From Bacteroidales bacterium UBA4295 (GTDB lineage: Bacteria; Bacteroidota; Bacteroidia; Bacteroidales; Paludibacteraceae): a stretch of DNA of 39,160 nucleotides. The stretch lies in assembly GCA_002395805.1 (NCBI GenBank), contig DGVB01000022.1, forward strand, positions 6,760 to 45,919. Reading direction: 5' to 3'. How positions within the stretch are numbered: position 1 is the first letter of the stretch; every line of letters begins with the position of its first letter. The position numbers and the translations under genes were made by a program. The notes under the pieces are model-generated. The model was not told the origin of the DNA and did no database searches. It saw only the letters and a program-made list of their open reading frames with translations. This document shows positions 13,271 through 21,748 of the stretch, piece by piece.

Positions 13271-16200
13271 CAAAGAAGCCTAATTGCGAGATAGCGGTTA
13301 GCATTCGATTGACATAAGCGCTGTCGGGAATAGACCAGCGGAATCCGAGCCGGAGCAGAACAGCAGAGGTGTAACGATTATTGCGCTCAATAGCGACCGC
13401 TTTCTGTCCGTGTGTCATGTCTTGATAGGCCAAGAGGGCGGACATAAGGCTCGCCTTCTTCGGGTCCTGACTTCCTTCGAGGATCGCTTGCCGGAACTCA
13501 TCTTCCTCCACGTAGCGGATGGACTTGCCTATCTTCTCAAAGCCCGCGAGAATATCGCCCAAGAGGTCGGTATGGTTATTAAAGGGCTGGAAGACATTAC
13601 ACTCTTTCGGCGTGGAGGCAAGCAGTACGACGGCCTTGGCGGTCTCGTTCACCGGCGAGAACTCTGCCGGCGAGTCGTATTCGTCTATCGGACAGCAGCC
13701 GAGTGTAGAGAACACTTTGAGTCGTCCCATATAGCTGTTTGTCCGGAAGTTCGCCTGGAACTCACCGTCGTAGCTACGTGCAGCGAGGTTTCCGACACGC
13801 ATGATCTTAGCGTTCAGCCCATGTCTCGCAACTGCATCGAGGATGACGCGTTCGGCGAGGAACTTCGACCGCATATAGCGGTTATCGAGGAACTGGCCGA
13901 AGTAGAGGACGCGTTCCGTCAGTTCGGGCACGGCCTTGCCGTCCCCGCGCTCTAGCCATATCTCTCCTACCGAAGTAGTAGATATATGTACGAGTCGAGC
14001 GCCGGTCTTGAGGCAGAACTCCACGCACCGCTCAGCACCGCCGATGTTGACTTGCTCAATATCATCGGTTTTGGAGAAATGCTTCACGTTCGCCGCGCAG
14101 TTGAAAACGGTGTCTATCAGACCGTCCTTCGGACTGACAGAAGACAGACCGCTAACGCTGACAGAGATATCACTTGTGACATCGCCGTTGACGACGAAGA
14201 GGCGGGTGCCGAAGAGTTCATCAAAACGTCTGTCGAAATAATAGAAGAGCAGGTTACGGAGACGTCGTTGCGCATCTTGCCGGTCTTTTCCGCGAACAAG
14301 ACAAGTGACGGTCTTGGGAGCAGCCCCCCAGCCCCCTGAAGGGGGAGTAGAAGTCATGAGTTGGATGAGTTCATAGAGCACATGGATGCCGAGATACCCG
14401 GTAGCTCCGGTAAGCAGCACATTGCCTAACTCCTGACGCTCTCCGCGAAGGAAGGTATTGAGGTTATTGCGCTGGAGAATGGCATCGATGCCGGTATAAT
14501 CAAACAGACCGTCCTCCGGACTGACAGAAGACAGACCGCCCTCCGGGCTGACAGAGATGTCACCGGAGAGGAACTGCGCCAGAAGACGAGGTGTCGGGTG
14601 TGTGAATATATCGCCATAGGCGACATGTTTGCCGGCTTTATCCGCTTCGATGATGACGCGGGTGACCATGAGGGAGGTACCGCCGAGTTCAAAGAAGTTA
14701 TCCGTAGCACCTATCTTGTCCTGGTTGAGGATGGAGGCGAAGATGTCGCAGAAGAGTTTCTCATCGTCGTTAGCCGGTGCTACGTAGTCGCGGTCCGTGT
14801 CCGTCAACTGCGGAGCCGGCAGCGCACGTTTGTTCACTTTCTGGTTCTGGTTCAGCGGGATGAGGTCGATCTGCATGGTCGAAGCCGGCACCATGTAGGG
14901 TGGTTTGCGATCACGGATGAAGGCATTGAGTGCCTGGATATCGATCTTGGTGTCGCTGACGATATAAGCGGCGATGAACTTACCGCCGTTCGGATAGTCA
15001 AAGGCCTGCACAGTAGCGTCCTTGATACCCGGGTACTCACGAATGACCGCCTCGACCTCTTTGAGTTCGATACGGAAGCCGCGAATCTTGACTTGTCCGT
15101 CTTGACGTCCGACAAACTGAATATTGCCGTCTGCCAAATACCGCACGACATCTCCTGTTCTGTAGCAGTGAAGACCATTCCAGTCGATATAGGTCTCGGC
15201 GGTTTTGTCGGGACGATTGAGGTAACCACGGCTGACTTGCGGACCGGAGACGAGCAGTTCGCCTGTTGCGCCTACGGGCACACGGTGCAAGTCTTTATCA
15301 ACGATAAAGAGCCGGAAGTTATCCAGGGGTTTTCCGATAGGGATGTTCTTCTCCTGCTCATGTATCGGGTAGGTCGTTGTGAAGATGGTACACTCAGTCG
15401 GACCGTAGGCATTATGGAGCTGATAGTTAGCCGGTGGCGCGATAGTAGCGAGTTTTTCTCCTCCAACGGAGAGGTGACGGAGAGAGTGGTTGTCGCAGTT
15501 CTGCGCAAACTGATACCCCACTTGAGTCGTCATGAACGAATGGGTGATGCCTTCAGCTTCGAAGTAATGGTTCAGATCCGGCAGGTTCAAACGTATATCC
15601 TCGCCGATGATATAAACGGATGCTCCGCAGGTGAGTGCCGGATACATATCCATCATGTTGGCATCGAAGCCATAGGACGCGTACGCCGCCACTTTGTCCC
15701 CGGCATGGAGATCATAATAGCGATGGTACCAATGACAGAACGCTACAAGGTTGCGGTGCTCCAGTTGGCAGCCTTTGGGCACGCCGGTGGAGCCGGAGGT
15801 ATAAAGGAGGATGAATAAATCCGAGGGGGAAGCCTCACCCCAACCCTCCCCTGAAGGGAAGGGAGTTTTGACTTCTGCTAACTCTTTCGTCAGGAGAACC
15901 GGGCCTTCGTATTCGTTGACGATGGGACGGAGGTCTTCATCGGCAATGAGGAGTGCAGCGTTCGCATCCTTCATCATGAAGTTCAGTCGCTCAGCCGGAT
16001 AAGAAGGGTCGAGCGGCTGATAAGCGCAACCGGCTTTGAGGGCAGCCAACGAAGCGACCACCATCCATTCGGAGCGGTTGATGAGGATAGAAACGACTTT
16101 CTCTTTTGTGTCGTTTCCGATGACCTCTATGATCCGCGCAGCAATAGCGTCCGTCCGTTCGTCCACCTCTTTATAGGTAAGGCGGACGTCGTGATAGACG

Positions 16201-19200
16201 ACGGCGAGGTTATCGGGTGTGTTAGCCGCCTGCTGACGGAAGAGGGAAACGATAGTCTGTGTGTCGTCATAAGGCACCTCAGTGAGATTGAACGAATCGA
16301 GCACAGCCGTCTGCGCTTCGTTGAGAAGCGAGATAGCCCGCAGGGGAGCGGTGGTGGAAGAAGCAAAAGCCTGCACAGCATTCGCCACCGACTGCGCAAG
16401 GTTCATGATCAGCGCTTCGCTATACCATCCGTTATCGTACTCGACGGCGATAGACGGCACACCGTCCATCGGCATGATATAGAACGCAATCTTGAATTTC
16501 GGTACGTTCTGTTCCATAGTCTCGTCGGCGAAGACGGGTTTACCGAAGACGGAGTAGTTGCTCAGCACACCCATCTGGTACGCGAACATGATCTCTGCCT
16601 TGAGGTCATAATCCGCCGCTATACGCGCAAATGGATAGTCCTCGTGGGCGAGCGTCTGCTCGAAGGCGTCGGCATTCTCTTTAATGAAGTCCTCTACGGT
16701 CTGGTTCGCTATTTTTGTAGTCAGCGCAAGGGTGTTGACGAACATACCCATGGTGTTGTTGACACGGAGGTTGCTTCGTCCGTTGGAGATGGTGGTGATG
16801 CAGACGTCATCTGTGTCGGCGAACCGCGCCAGCGAATAATAGACGGCGCTGAGGAGCACCGCCGCCGGTGTCACGCCTAATTGGGATGCGTATTTCTCCG
16901 CCGTAGCCATGTCGAACGGTACGCACACGCGTCCGTTCTCGCCTTGCGGCAGGGCGTTCGTCAGGTCGGGCTGGATCTCAGTAACGCTCTCTATACCGGT
17001 GAGACGCTCGGCGAAGAAAGCCTCAGCGGCTTTGAAGTCCTCGCCTTCCTGAGCAGCTTTTTGCTCCACCACGAACTGCGGGTAAGAGCACATCTCGGGT
17101 TCAATTTCCTTACCTTCGAGCAGGTCACATATCTCATGGATGAAGAGATCGTAGGACGCACCGTCGCAAACGAGGTGGTGAATATCGCTCAGCAGATAGA
17201 GGTTCTTCTCCGTGCGCACAATGACGAAGCGGAAGAGCAGGTCTTTCTGTAGATTGAAGGGCTGTACGAACTCATGCTTGAAGGCCTCCATCTGTGCCTC
17301 ATCGAGTGCTTTCTCGGGCACGTCGATGTGGGCTTCGTTCATCTGCTCGGTATCGATGGTCTGGATGACGTCGGTTTCTTGGGTTGCGAAATGCACGAAT
17401 AGTTCAGAGTGGTTGAGCACCGCCTTGCGCACGGCTTGACGGAGTGCTCCGGTCTCCACTTCCAACGGCATCTGAATACAGATCGGCACGTTATAAAGCG
17501 TCGAAGTCGGATTCTTCATGCACTCGAAATAGACGCCCATTTGAGCAAAAGAGAGAGGCACCCCCTCCCCGACCCTCCCCTCAAAGGAGGGAGATGAGTT
17601 CACCGCCTTTTCTCCTCCCCTTGTGGGGAGGTCGGGAGGGGTTATTATCATCGCTTTTAATATCTCATTCTCGATGGCTTGGAGGGTGATGCCTTTGGTC
17701 ATCTGTTTGGCATCGAGTTGGACGCCGAAACGCTTGTATATCCGGGTCGCTAACTTGATAGCGGCAATGGAGGAGAGCCCCATATAACGCAGGTCGGTCG
17801 TGATGCCGAACTCTTCCATGTTGACAATCTTCGCAATGATGTCATGCAGTTCCTGTTCCAGCACATTGAGCGGTGCTGCCTCCTTTGTACTTTGTACTTC
17901 GTTACTTTGTACCTTCGGCTCGGGCTTCGGCAGGGCCCGTTTATCCACTTTCTGGTTCGGGTTGAGGGGTATAGCGTCTATCTGCATCGTCACAGCAGGC
18001 ACCATATAGGGCGGTTTGCTGTCAGCGATGAAGGCATTGAGTTCGTCGATGTTGATAGTCTCGTCGCTGACGACGTAGGCAGCGATGAACTTACCGCCGT
18101 CGGGGTAGTCGAAGGCTTGCACGGTAGCATCCTTAATGCCAGTGAACTCGCGGATGATCGCTTCGACTTCTTTGAGTTCGATACGGAAGCCGCGGATCTT
18201 GACCTGTCCGTCGCGTCTGCCCACAAACTCGATATTGCCGTCCTCGCGGTAGTGCACGATGTCGCCGGTCTTATAGCATCGTAAGCCGTTCCATTCGACA
18301 AAGACTTCTGCCGTCTTCTCGGGTTGGTTGAGATAGCCGAGCGACACCTGCGGTCCGGCTACGTAGAGTTCACCGTCCGTACCGGTAGGTGCTTCCTTAC
18401 TGTCCTGTCCGACGACGATGAGTTGCGTACCGTTCGTATTGGCTTTGCCGATGGGGATATTGGGTTCGTTTTGGGTCACGAAGAAACTGCTGACATAGAC
18501 CGTACACTCCGTCGGACCGTAGCAGTTCATCAACTTGTACGAAGGCGGATCGAGACTGATCAGTTTCTCTCCGCCCGTTCCGAGCCACTGCAAGCCCGGG
18601 ATATCGGGATAGTTGAGCACCAGCTGCGTCGCCATCTGGGTGGTCATGAAGCAATGGGTGATGTGTTCGTCCTGGATATATCGGTTGAGTCCCTCCAGAT
18701 CAAAACGGATGTCATCTCCTACGATACAAATGGCTGCACCGGACTTGACGCAGCACCAGAGATCCATCTGGAACGCATCGAAGCCATAACCGGCGTACGT
18801 AGCGTACTTGCTTTGTGGGGTCAGTCCGATAGCAGGAATGTGAAAATCAAGGAAAGCCAGGATGTTCGCTTCGCTGAGCATGACGCCCTTGGGAATACCG
18901 GTCGTACCGGAGGTATAGAGCAGCACGAAAGCGTCGTTCCCATCGTACTTGGCGGCATCTTCCCGCATGTAGTTCAGTCGCTCTTCGGGATAAGAGCCAT
19001 CGAGCGGCATGGCGGTCAGACCTGCTTTGGCGATAGCGAGAGGTACGAGCACCATTTGTTCATTACGCGGCACGATGAATGCAGCCACTTTGCTGCCGCA
19101 GCGGGTGACGTACTGCGGATCGAGGGTGTCCGACAGACGGTCTGCCTCCGCGAAAGTGATGCGTTTGTCTCCGGCGATGCAGAAGATGTCATTCGGCCGC

Positions 19201-19241
19201 TCAGCGATGTGTTTTTTGAAGTATTCGACTAAGTGTTCCAT
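13263..19241 (-). CDS. Dimodular NRPS, A-T-C-A-T-R (dipeptide aldehyde type)
   Basis: 1992 residues. Order: A1 (about 1-440; LLYTSGTTG near 110, CYGPTE near 240, KIRGFRIEL near 350), carrier T1 (about 455-530; Ser in GLSSIAAI near 485), condensation domain (about 565-990; HHLVCDG near 690), A2 (about 1010-1490; LLYTSGSTG near 1145, AYGPTE near 1279), T2 (about 1500-1575; LGGTSL near 1518) and NAD(P)H reductase (about 1605-1990; TGATGYLG near 1612, Tyr-x3-Lys in RYMRSK near 1790). Each A domain activates an amino acid, C joins them and R releases the dipeptide as an aldehyde. The same order in staphylococcal AusA yields pyrazinones (aureusimines). A1 lacks about 35-40 residues before its P-loop-like motif compared with A2. 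Several linkers and the R domain contain repeat-derived peptides. No phosphopantetheinyl transferase is in the window. It starts one base after the STAS stop. Confidence 0.92.
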   Translation of the reverse strand: MEHLVEYFKKHIAERPNDIFCIAGDKRITFAEADRLSDTLDPQYVTRCGSKVAAFIVPRNEQMVLVPLAIAKAGLTAMPLDGSYPEERLNYMREDAAKYDGNDAFVLLYTSGTTGIPKGVMLSEANILAFLDFHIPAIGLTPQSKYATYAGYGFDAFQMDLWCCVKSGAAICIVGDDIRFDLEGLNRYIQDEHITHCFMTTQMATQLVLNYPDIPGLQWLGTGGEKLISLDPPSYKLMNCYGPTECTVYVSSFFVTQNEPNIPIGKANTNGTQLIVVGQDSKEAPTGTDGELYVAGPQVSLGYLNQPEKTAEVFVEWNGLRCYKTGDIVHYREDGNIEFVGRRDGQVKIRGFRIELKEVEAIIREFTGIKDATVQAFDYPDGGKFIAAYVVSDETINIDELNAFIADSKPPYMVPAVTMQIDAIPLNPNQKVDKRALPKPEPKVQSNEVQSTKEAAPLNVLEQELHDIIAKIVNMEEFGITTDLRYMGLSSIAAIKLATRIYKRFGVQLDAKQMTKGITLQAIENEILKAMIITPPDLPTRGGEKAVNSSPSFEGRVGEGVPLSFAQMGVYFECMKNPTSTLYNVPICIQMPLEVETGALRQAVRKAVLNHSELFVHFATQETDVIQTIDTEQMNEAHIDVPEKALDEAQMEAFKHEFVQPFNLQKDLLFRFVIVRTEKNLYLLSDIHHLVCDGASYDLFIHEICDLLEGKEIEPEMCSYPQFVVEQKAAQEGEDFKAAEAFFAERLTGIESVTEIQPDLTNALPQGENGRVCVPFDMATAEKYASQLGVTPAAVLLSAVYYSLARFADTDDVCITTISNGRSNLRVNNTMGMFVNTLALTTKIANQTVEDFIKENADAFEQTLAHEDYPFARIAADYDLKAEIMFAYQMGVLSNYSVFGKPVFADETMEQNVPKFKIAFYIMPMDGVPSIAVEYDNGWYSEALIMNLAQSVANAVQAFASSTTAPLRAISLLNEAQTAVLDSFNLTEVPYDDTQTIVSLFRQQAANTPDNLAVVYHDVRLTYKEVDERTDAIAARIIEVIGNDTKEKVVSILINRSEWMVVASLAALKAGCAYQPLDPSYPAERLNFMMKDANAALLIADEDLRPIVNEYEGPVLLTKELAEVKTPFPSGEGWGEASPSDLFILLYTSGSTGVPKGCQLEHRNLVAFCHWYHRYYDLHAGDKVAAYASYGFDANMMDMYPALTCGASVYIIGEDIRLNLPDLNHYFEAEGITHSFMTTQVGYQFAQNCDNHSLRHLSVGGEKLATIAPPANYQLHNAYGPTECTIFTTTYPIHEQEKNIPIGKPLDNFRLFIVDKDLHRVPVGATGELLVSGPQVSRGYLNRPDKTAETYIDWNGLHCYRTGDVVRYLADGNIQFVGRQDGQVKIRGFRIELKEVEAVIREYPGIKDATVQAFDYPNGGKFIAAYIVSDTKIDIQALNAFIRDRKPPYMVPASTMQIDLIPLNQNQKVNKRALPAPQLTDTDRDYVAPANDDEKLFCDIFASILNQDKIGATDNFFELGGTSLMVTRVIIEADKAGKHVAYGDIFTHPTPRLLAQFLSGDISVSPEGGLSSVSPEDGLFDYTGIDAILQRNNLNTFLRGERQELGNVLLTGATGYLGIHVLYELIQLMTSTPPSGGWGAAPKTVTCLVRGKDRQDAQRRLRNLLFYYFDRRFDELFGTRLFVVNGDVTSDISVSVSGLSSVSPKDGLIDTVFNCAANVKHFSKTDDIEQVNIGGAERCVEFCLKTGARLVHISTTSVGEIWLERGDGKAVPELTERVLYFGQFLDNRYMRSKFLAERVILDAVARHGLNAKIMRVGNLAARSYDGEFQANFRTNSYMGRLKVFSTLGCCPIDEYDSPAEFSPVNETAKAVVLLASTPKECNVFQPFNNHTDLLGDILAGFEKIGKSIRYVEEDEFRQAILEGSQDPKKASLMSALLAYQDMTHGQKAVAIERNNRYTSAVLLRLGFRWSIPDSAYVNRMLTAISQLGFFDD
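14123..14180. repeat. Repeat-derived insert in NRPS reductase domain
   Basis: A segment with CGGACTGACAGAAGACAGACC is nearly repeated at 14502-14560. In the protein they give SVSGLSSVSPKDGL (in the reductase, between GDVT and IDTVFNCAA) and SVSPEGGLSSVSPEDGL (between T2 and R). The coding frame is kept. Confidence 0.7.
14502..14560. repeat. Repeat-derived insert between T2 and R of NRPS
   Basis: Second copy of the CTGACAGAAGACAGACC-type segment, with an internal duplication (TCCGGACTGACAG, then TCCGGGCTGACAG). It encodes a Ser/Gly/Pro linker in frame. Confidence 0.7.
17562..17642. repeat. GC-rich palindromic repeat inside NRPS
   Basis: Two inverted GC-rich motifs (CCCTCCCCTC with AAGGAGGGAG; CTCCCC with GGGGAG) encode a foreign-looking linker (TPPDLPTRGGEKAV, then SPSFEGRVGEG) between T1 and the condensation domain. 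Related elements lie in frame at 14319-14350 and 15826-15866 and between genes at 4775-4803. Confidence 0.75.
17881..17915. repeat. CTTTGTAC repeats inside NRPS linker
   Basis: CTTTGTACTTTGTACTTCG and a second CTTTGTACC lie between A1 and T1, encoding the linker VQSNEVQSTKEA. Similar GTAC-rich low-complexity DNA lies between genes at 9800-9835 and at 9868-9892. Confidence 0.65.
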
Positions 19242-19242
19242 A

Positions 19243-19545
19243 TTATTCTATCGTAAAAAGGTTATGAAAACCGCTCATGCGGAAGATGTCGCTCACGTCC
19301 TCGTTGAGGTGGGTGATGCGGAGAGAACCGCCTTTGGCCTCGGACTCGCGCTTGAGCTGCATGAAAAACCGCAAGCCGGCAGAAGAGATATACTCCAGCT
19401 GCTCACAATCGATCTCCAGCGCTTTGTCGGCTATAGCCAACACTTGGTTCAGGTCCTCTACTTGGGTTGTGGTAACTGTCGTGTCGAGTTCGCCGATCAG
19501 GCAAACACGTGTCTCTTGGTCATTCGGAATAATGTTGATTTTCAT
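19243..19545 (-). CDS. STAS anti-sigma antagonist (RsbV-type)
   Basis: 100 residues, a single STAS domain. Strands KINIIPN and RVCLIGELDT are followed by LEIDCEQLEYISSAGLRFF at about 43-61, where the first Ser of SSAGL is the usual phosphorylation site. In partner switching, unphosphorylated protein binds the HATPase kinase and frees its target; a SpoIIE phosphatase reactivates it. Here the phosphatase/kinase is the gene immediately upstream (23 bp gap) and the NRPS is immediately downstream (1 bp gap), so the three are one unit. No sigma factor is present locally. Confidence 0.92.
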   Translation of the reverse strand: MKINIIPNDQETRVCLIGELDTTVTTTQVEDLNQVLAIADKALEIDCEQLEYISSAGLRFFMQLKRESEAKGGSLRITHLNEDVSDIFRMSGFHNLFTIE

Positions 19546-19568
19546 ATTGCTTTTAATTTAATTACGAA

Positions 19569-21575
19569 TTACGAATTTAATTTCTTAACGAGCGTGAGGA
19601 TATTCTCCCCTTTTTTCCGTTCGTAGTGTATCTGATCGACGATCTGGCGGATGAGATGAATTCCCAGACCTCCTATCTGCCGTTCGTCGGTCGCTTTTTC
19701 ATTCGGCACATGCTCCGTGGGATCAAAAGCGATGCCGTTATCCGTCAGCTGAAGAACAATTGTGAATTGTGAATTGTAAATTGTTAATTCCAACTCGGTC
19801 GCCTGCGAGTAATGGAGGACATTCACGATCGCTTCTTCGGCTGCCACTTCAAGTTTCTTGAGGGCTTTTTTCTCCATCCCGATGCACATACCGAACGTAT
19901 GGATAGCCTTCCGCATCACCGGCCATTGGTCTTCGCGGCATGGCACTCTCATTGTCACCGGCAGGACGGGACCGGTCTTGCGGATGGTCATCAGGGTGAT
20001 GTCGTCCGTAGGTTCCGCCTTCCCCATGAAGGCTTCAATAGCGCCGCGGGGGTCGTCATGACTCGCCACTATGTCCGCCCACCGTTTAAGGCCCAACATC
20101 TCCCGCTCGCTGTTTCGCGCTTCCGTCACACCGTCCGTATACAGGACAAGCGTCTCTCCTTCACCGATCATGCAGCCCTCTTCGACATACGAATAGCCGC
20201 CGTCAAAACCCAACGGGATATTCGGCTCCATCTGAATGCTGACAGCGGACTCCTGACGTCGGATCAGCGGCGTGCAGTGACCGGCGTTACAGTAAATCAA
20301 TTCGCCCGTAGGGATATACAGACATCCGATAAAAGCCGTGACGAAAGTCATGGAAGGGTTATTCTCGCTGAGAACGGCATTCATCTCTTCCATGATCTCT
20401 CGCGGGGAGTTAGCCCTGACTCCCGCTGCGCGGAAGAGGTTGACGGCGGCACTCATGAAGATAGCAGCCGGCACACCTTTCCCGCTCACATCGCCGATGA
20501 TGAACCATAACTCATCGCCCTCACGGTGAAAATCGAATAGGTCACCTCCCACTTCGCGCATCGGCATCAGGAGTGTATGCAGTTCGATATCCCCTTTTCC
20601 TTGCGCTTTCTGCTTCTCTTTCTCGTCCTTCAGGATGCCCATCTGGATATCATGGGCGATCTGCAGCTCGTGCGACAACACCTCTTTCTCCGTTTCCAGC
20701 CGGGCGTTCCTGCGCTCGTCGCGAGCCAGACGGCGAATCAACAGACCTACCACGAAGATGCCTAATACAAACACACTCAGGGGCAATAAGATCCCCCATC
20801 GGAGCGAGCGCAGGATATGACGCTTGGGAACGGCTGTGACCATCTTGATGTTGATAGGCTGCAGCATCTTGCGGGAAACAATCCACGCCCCGTCATTGAA
20901 CCCCTCCGAAGGAGCTCCGTCGCTGGCTGCCAACAGAGTTCCGTTGGAACTATAGAGCATAAACACTGCCTCTTTGAACGGCTTGAAATGCTCTAACATC
21001 TTGTGAATCCAGTCCAGACTGAAATCGATACCGATGACGCAAATCAGATTGCCCTCTCCGTCTCGTAATGCCTTCGAATAGGTGTAGATCGGTTCGTCGA
21101 AATTCTCATCCCGGTACGGCGTGCTCCAATACCCCTCCGTACTCCGGGCGGCACCTTTGTACCACTCCCGTTCAAAATAGTCATGCGCCGCATCGCCGTG
21201 GGTATAGGATACTATACTGTCCCCCGTACGATAGGAGTTGAGACAAAACCACTTGCCCTTTTCCGGATAGTAATACGGAGGAAAAGCGACATAACTGGAA
21301 TAGAAATTGCTAAAACGGTTGATGATCTCGCCGGTCTCTTCAAATAACCGCTCCGGCTCTCCCTGACAGCGCTTCACCGCTTCTTCCAACTGTGAACGGG
21401 CTTCTAACGCATCGTATAACTCAAACAGCAGCTTCTCCTGCGCGATCTGCATCTCCAGATCCATCTTCTCCTGCAGCTGGATCCGAGCCCGGCTGTAAGA
21501 GACATACGTATGAACACCCATTCCTAAAATCAGGAAAAGAGCCGCTAAGATATGTACGTAGGTGTAGCGTTTCAT
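19569..21575 (-). CDS. Membrane sensor SpoIIE phosphatase fused to HATPase
   Basis: 668 residues from the ATG at 21575, set by the promoter at 21600-21630. Order: TM helix (about 6-25, HILAALFLILGMGVHTYVS); extracytoplasmic Cache-like sensor (about 30-280; FYSSYVAFPPYYYPEKGKWF, GNLICVIGIDFSLDWI); second TM (about 285-305); coiled-coil linker; SpoIIE/PP2C phosphatase (about 345-540; GGDLFDF, IGDVSGKGVPAAIFMSAA, YCNAGH, LVLYTDGVTEARN with metal-binding Asp residues); RsbW-like HATPase (about 545-668; LEVAAEEAIVNVLHYS, LTDNGIAFDP, GGLGIHLIRQ). It should sense an external signal and set the phosphorylation state of the STAS protein. At about residues 617-628 a repeat-derived stretch (19757-19795) encodes IYNSQFTIVLQ. 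The 3' end runs into a CGTAATT repeat. Confidence 0.92.
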   Translation of the reverse strand: MKRYTYVHILAALFLILGMGVHTYVSYSRARIQLQEKMDLEMQIAQEKLLFELYDALEARSQLEEAVKRCQGEPERLFEETGEIINRFSNFYSSYVAFPPYYYPEKGKWFCLNSYRTGDSIVSYTHGDAAHDYFEREWYKGAARSTEGYWSTPYRDENFDEPIYTYSKALRDGEGNLICVIGIDFSLDWIHKMLEHFKPFKEAVFMLYSSNGTLLAASDGAPSEGFNDGAWIVSRKMLQPINIKMVTAVPKRHILRSLRWGILLPLSVFVLGIFVVGLLIRRLARDERRNARLETEKEVLSHELQIAHDIQMGILKDEKEKQKAQGKGDIELHTLLMPMREVGGDLFDFHREGDELWFIIGDVSGKGVPAAIFMSAAVNLFRAAGVRANSPREIMEEMNAVLSENNPSMTFVTAFIGCLYIPTGELIYCNAGHCTPLIRRQESAVSIQMEPNIPLGFDGGYSYVEEGCMIGEGETLVLYTDGVTEARNSEREMLGLKRWADIVASHDDPRGAIEAFMGKAEPTDDITLMTIRKTGPVLPVTMRVPCREDQWPVMRKAIHTFGMCIGMEKKALKKLEVAAEEAIVNVLHYSQATELELTIYNSQFTIVLQLTDNGIAFDPTEHVPNEKATDERQIGGLGIHLIRQIVDQIHYERKKGENILTLVKKLNS

Positions 21576-21599
21576 TTGTTTTTCAGTAGATTCTGCGTG

Positions 21600-21630
21600 C
21601 AAATTTACTGCTTTTTTTTCAAATATGCAA
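21600..21630 (-). promoter_or_regulatory. Promoter of the SpoIIE-STAS-NRPS operon
   Basis: Minus strand TTGC (21630-21627), 19-bp spacer, TAAATTTG (21607-21600). It lies 25 bp above the SpoIIE ATG and is divergent from the malate dehydrogenase promoter about 50 bp away. Confidence 0.82.
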
Positions 21631-21676
21631 ACGGTGATTACAAAATTCACAATTTTTTCACTTTTATGCATAATTA

Positions 21677-21708
21677 TTTGCATAAATGCAAAAAAATGCG
21701 TACCTTTG
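21677..21708 (+). promoter_or_regulatory. Promoter of malate dehydrogenase
   Basis: TTTGC at 21677-21681, 19-bp spacer, TACCTTTG at 21701-21708; the ATG is at 21749. Confidence 0.85.
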
Positions 21709-21748
21709 CGGGCTAATTTGAAAATTAACGCATAAAAATACAAACACT

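Noticed and set aside
14598..15818. 406-residue plus-strand frame opposite the NRPS
   Set aside because: It is the complement of strongly conserved A2/T2 coding sequence. Long antisense frames are common opposite G+C-rich third positions; no motif supports it.
13263..19241. Assigning the NRPS product as aureusimine itself
   Set aside because: The domain order matches AusA, but the pocket residues read here do not allow substrate assignment and the organism is unrelated.
21576..21743. N-terminal extension of the SpoIIE protein
   Set aside because: It would cross the operon's promoter and the divergent mdh promoter region; the membrane helix begins right after the ATG at 21575.
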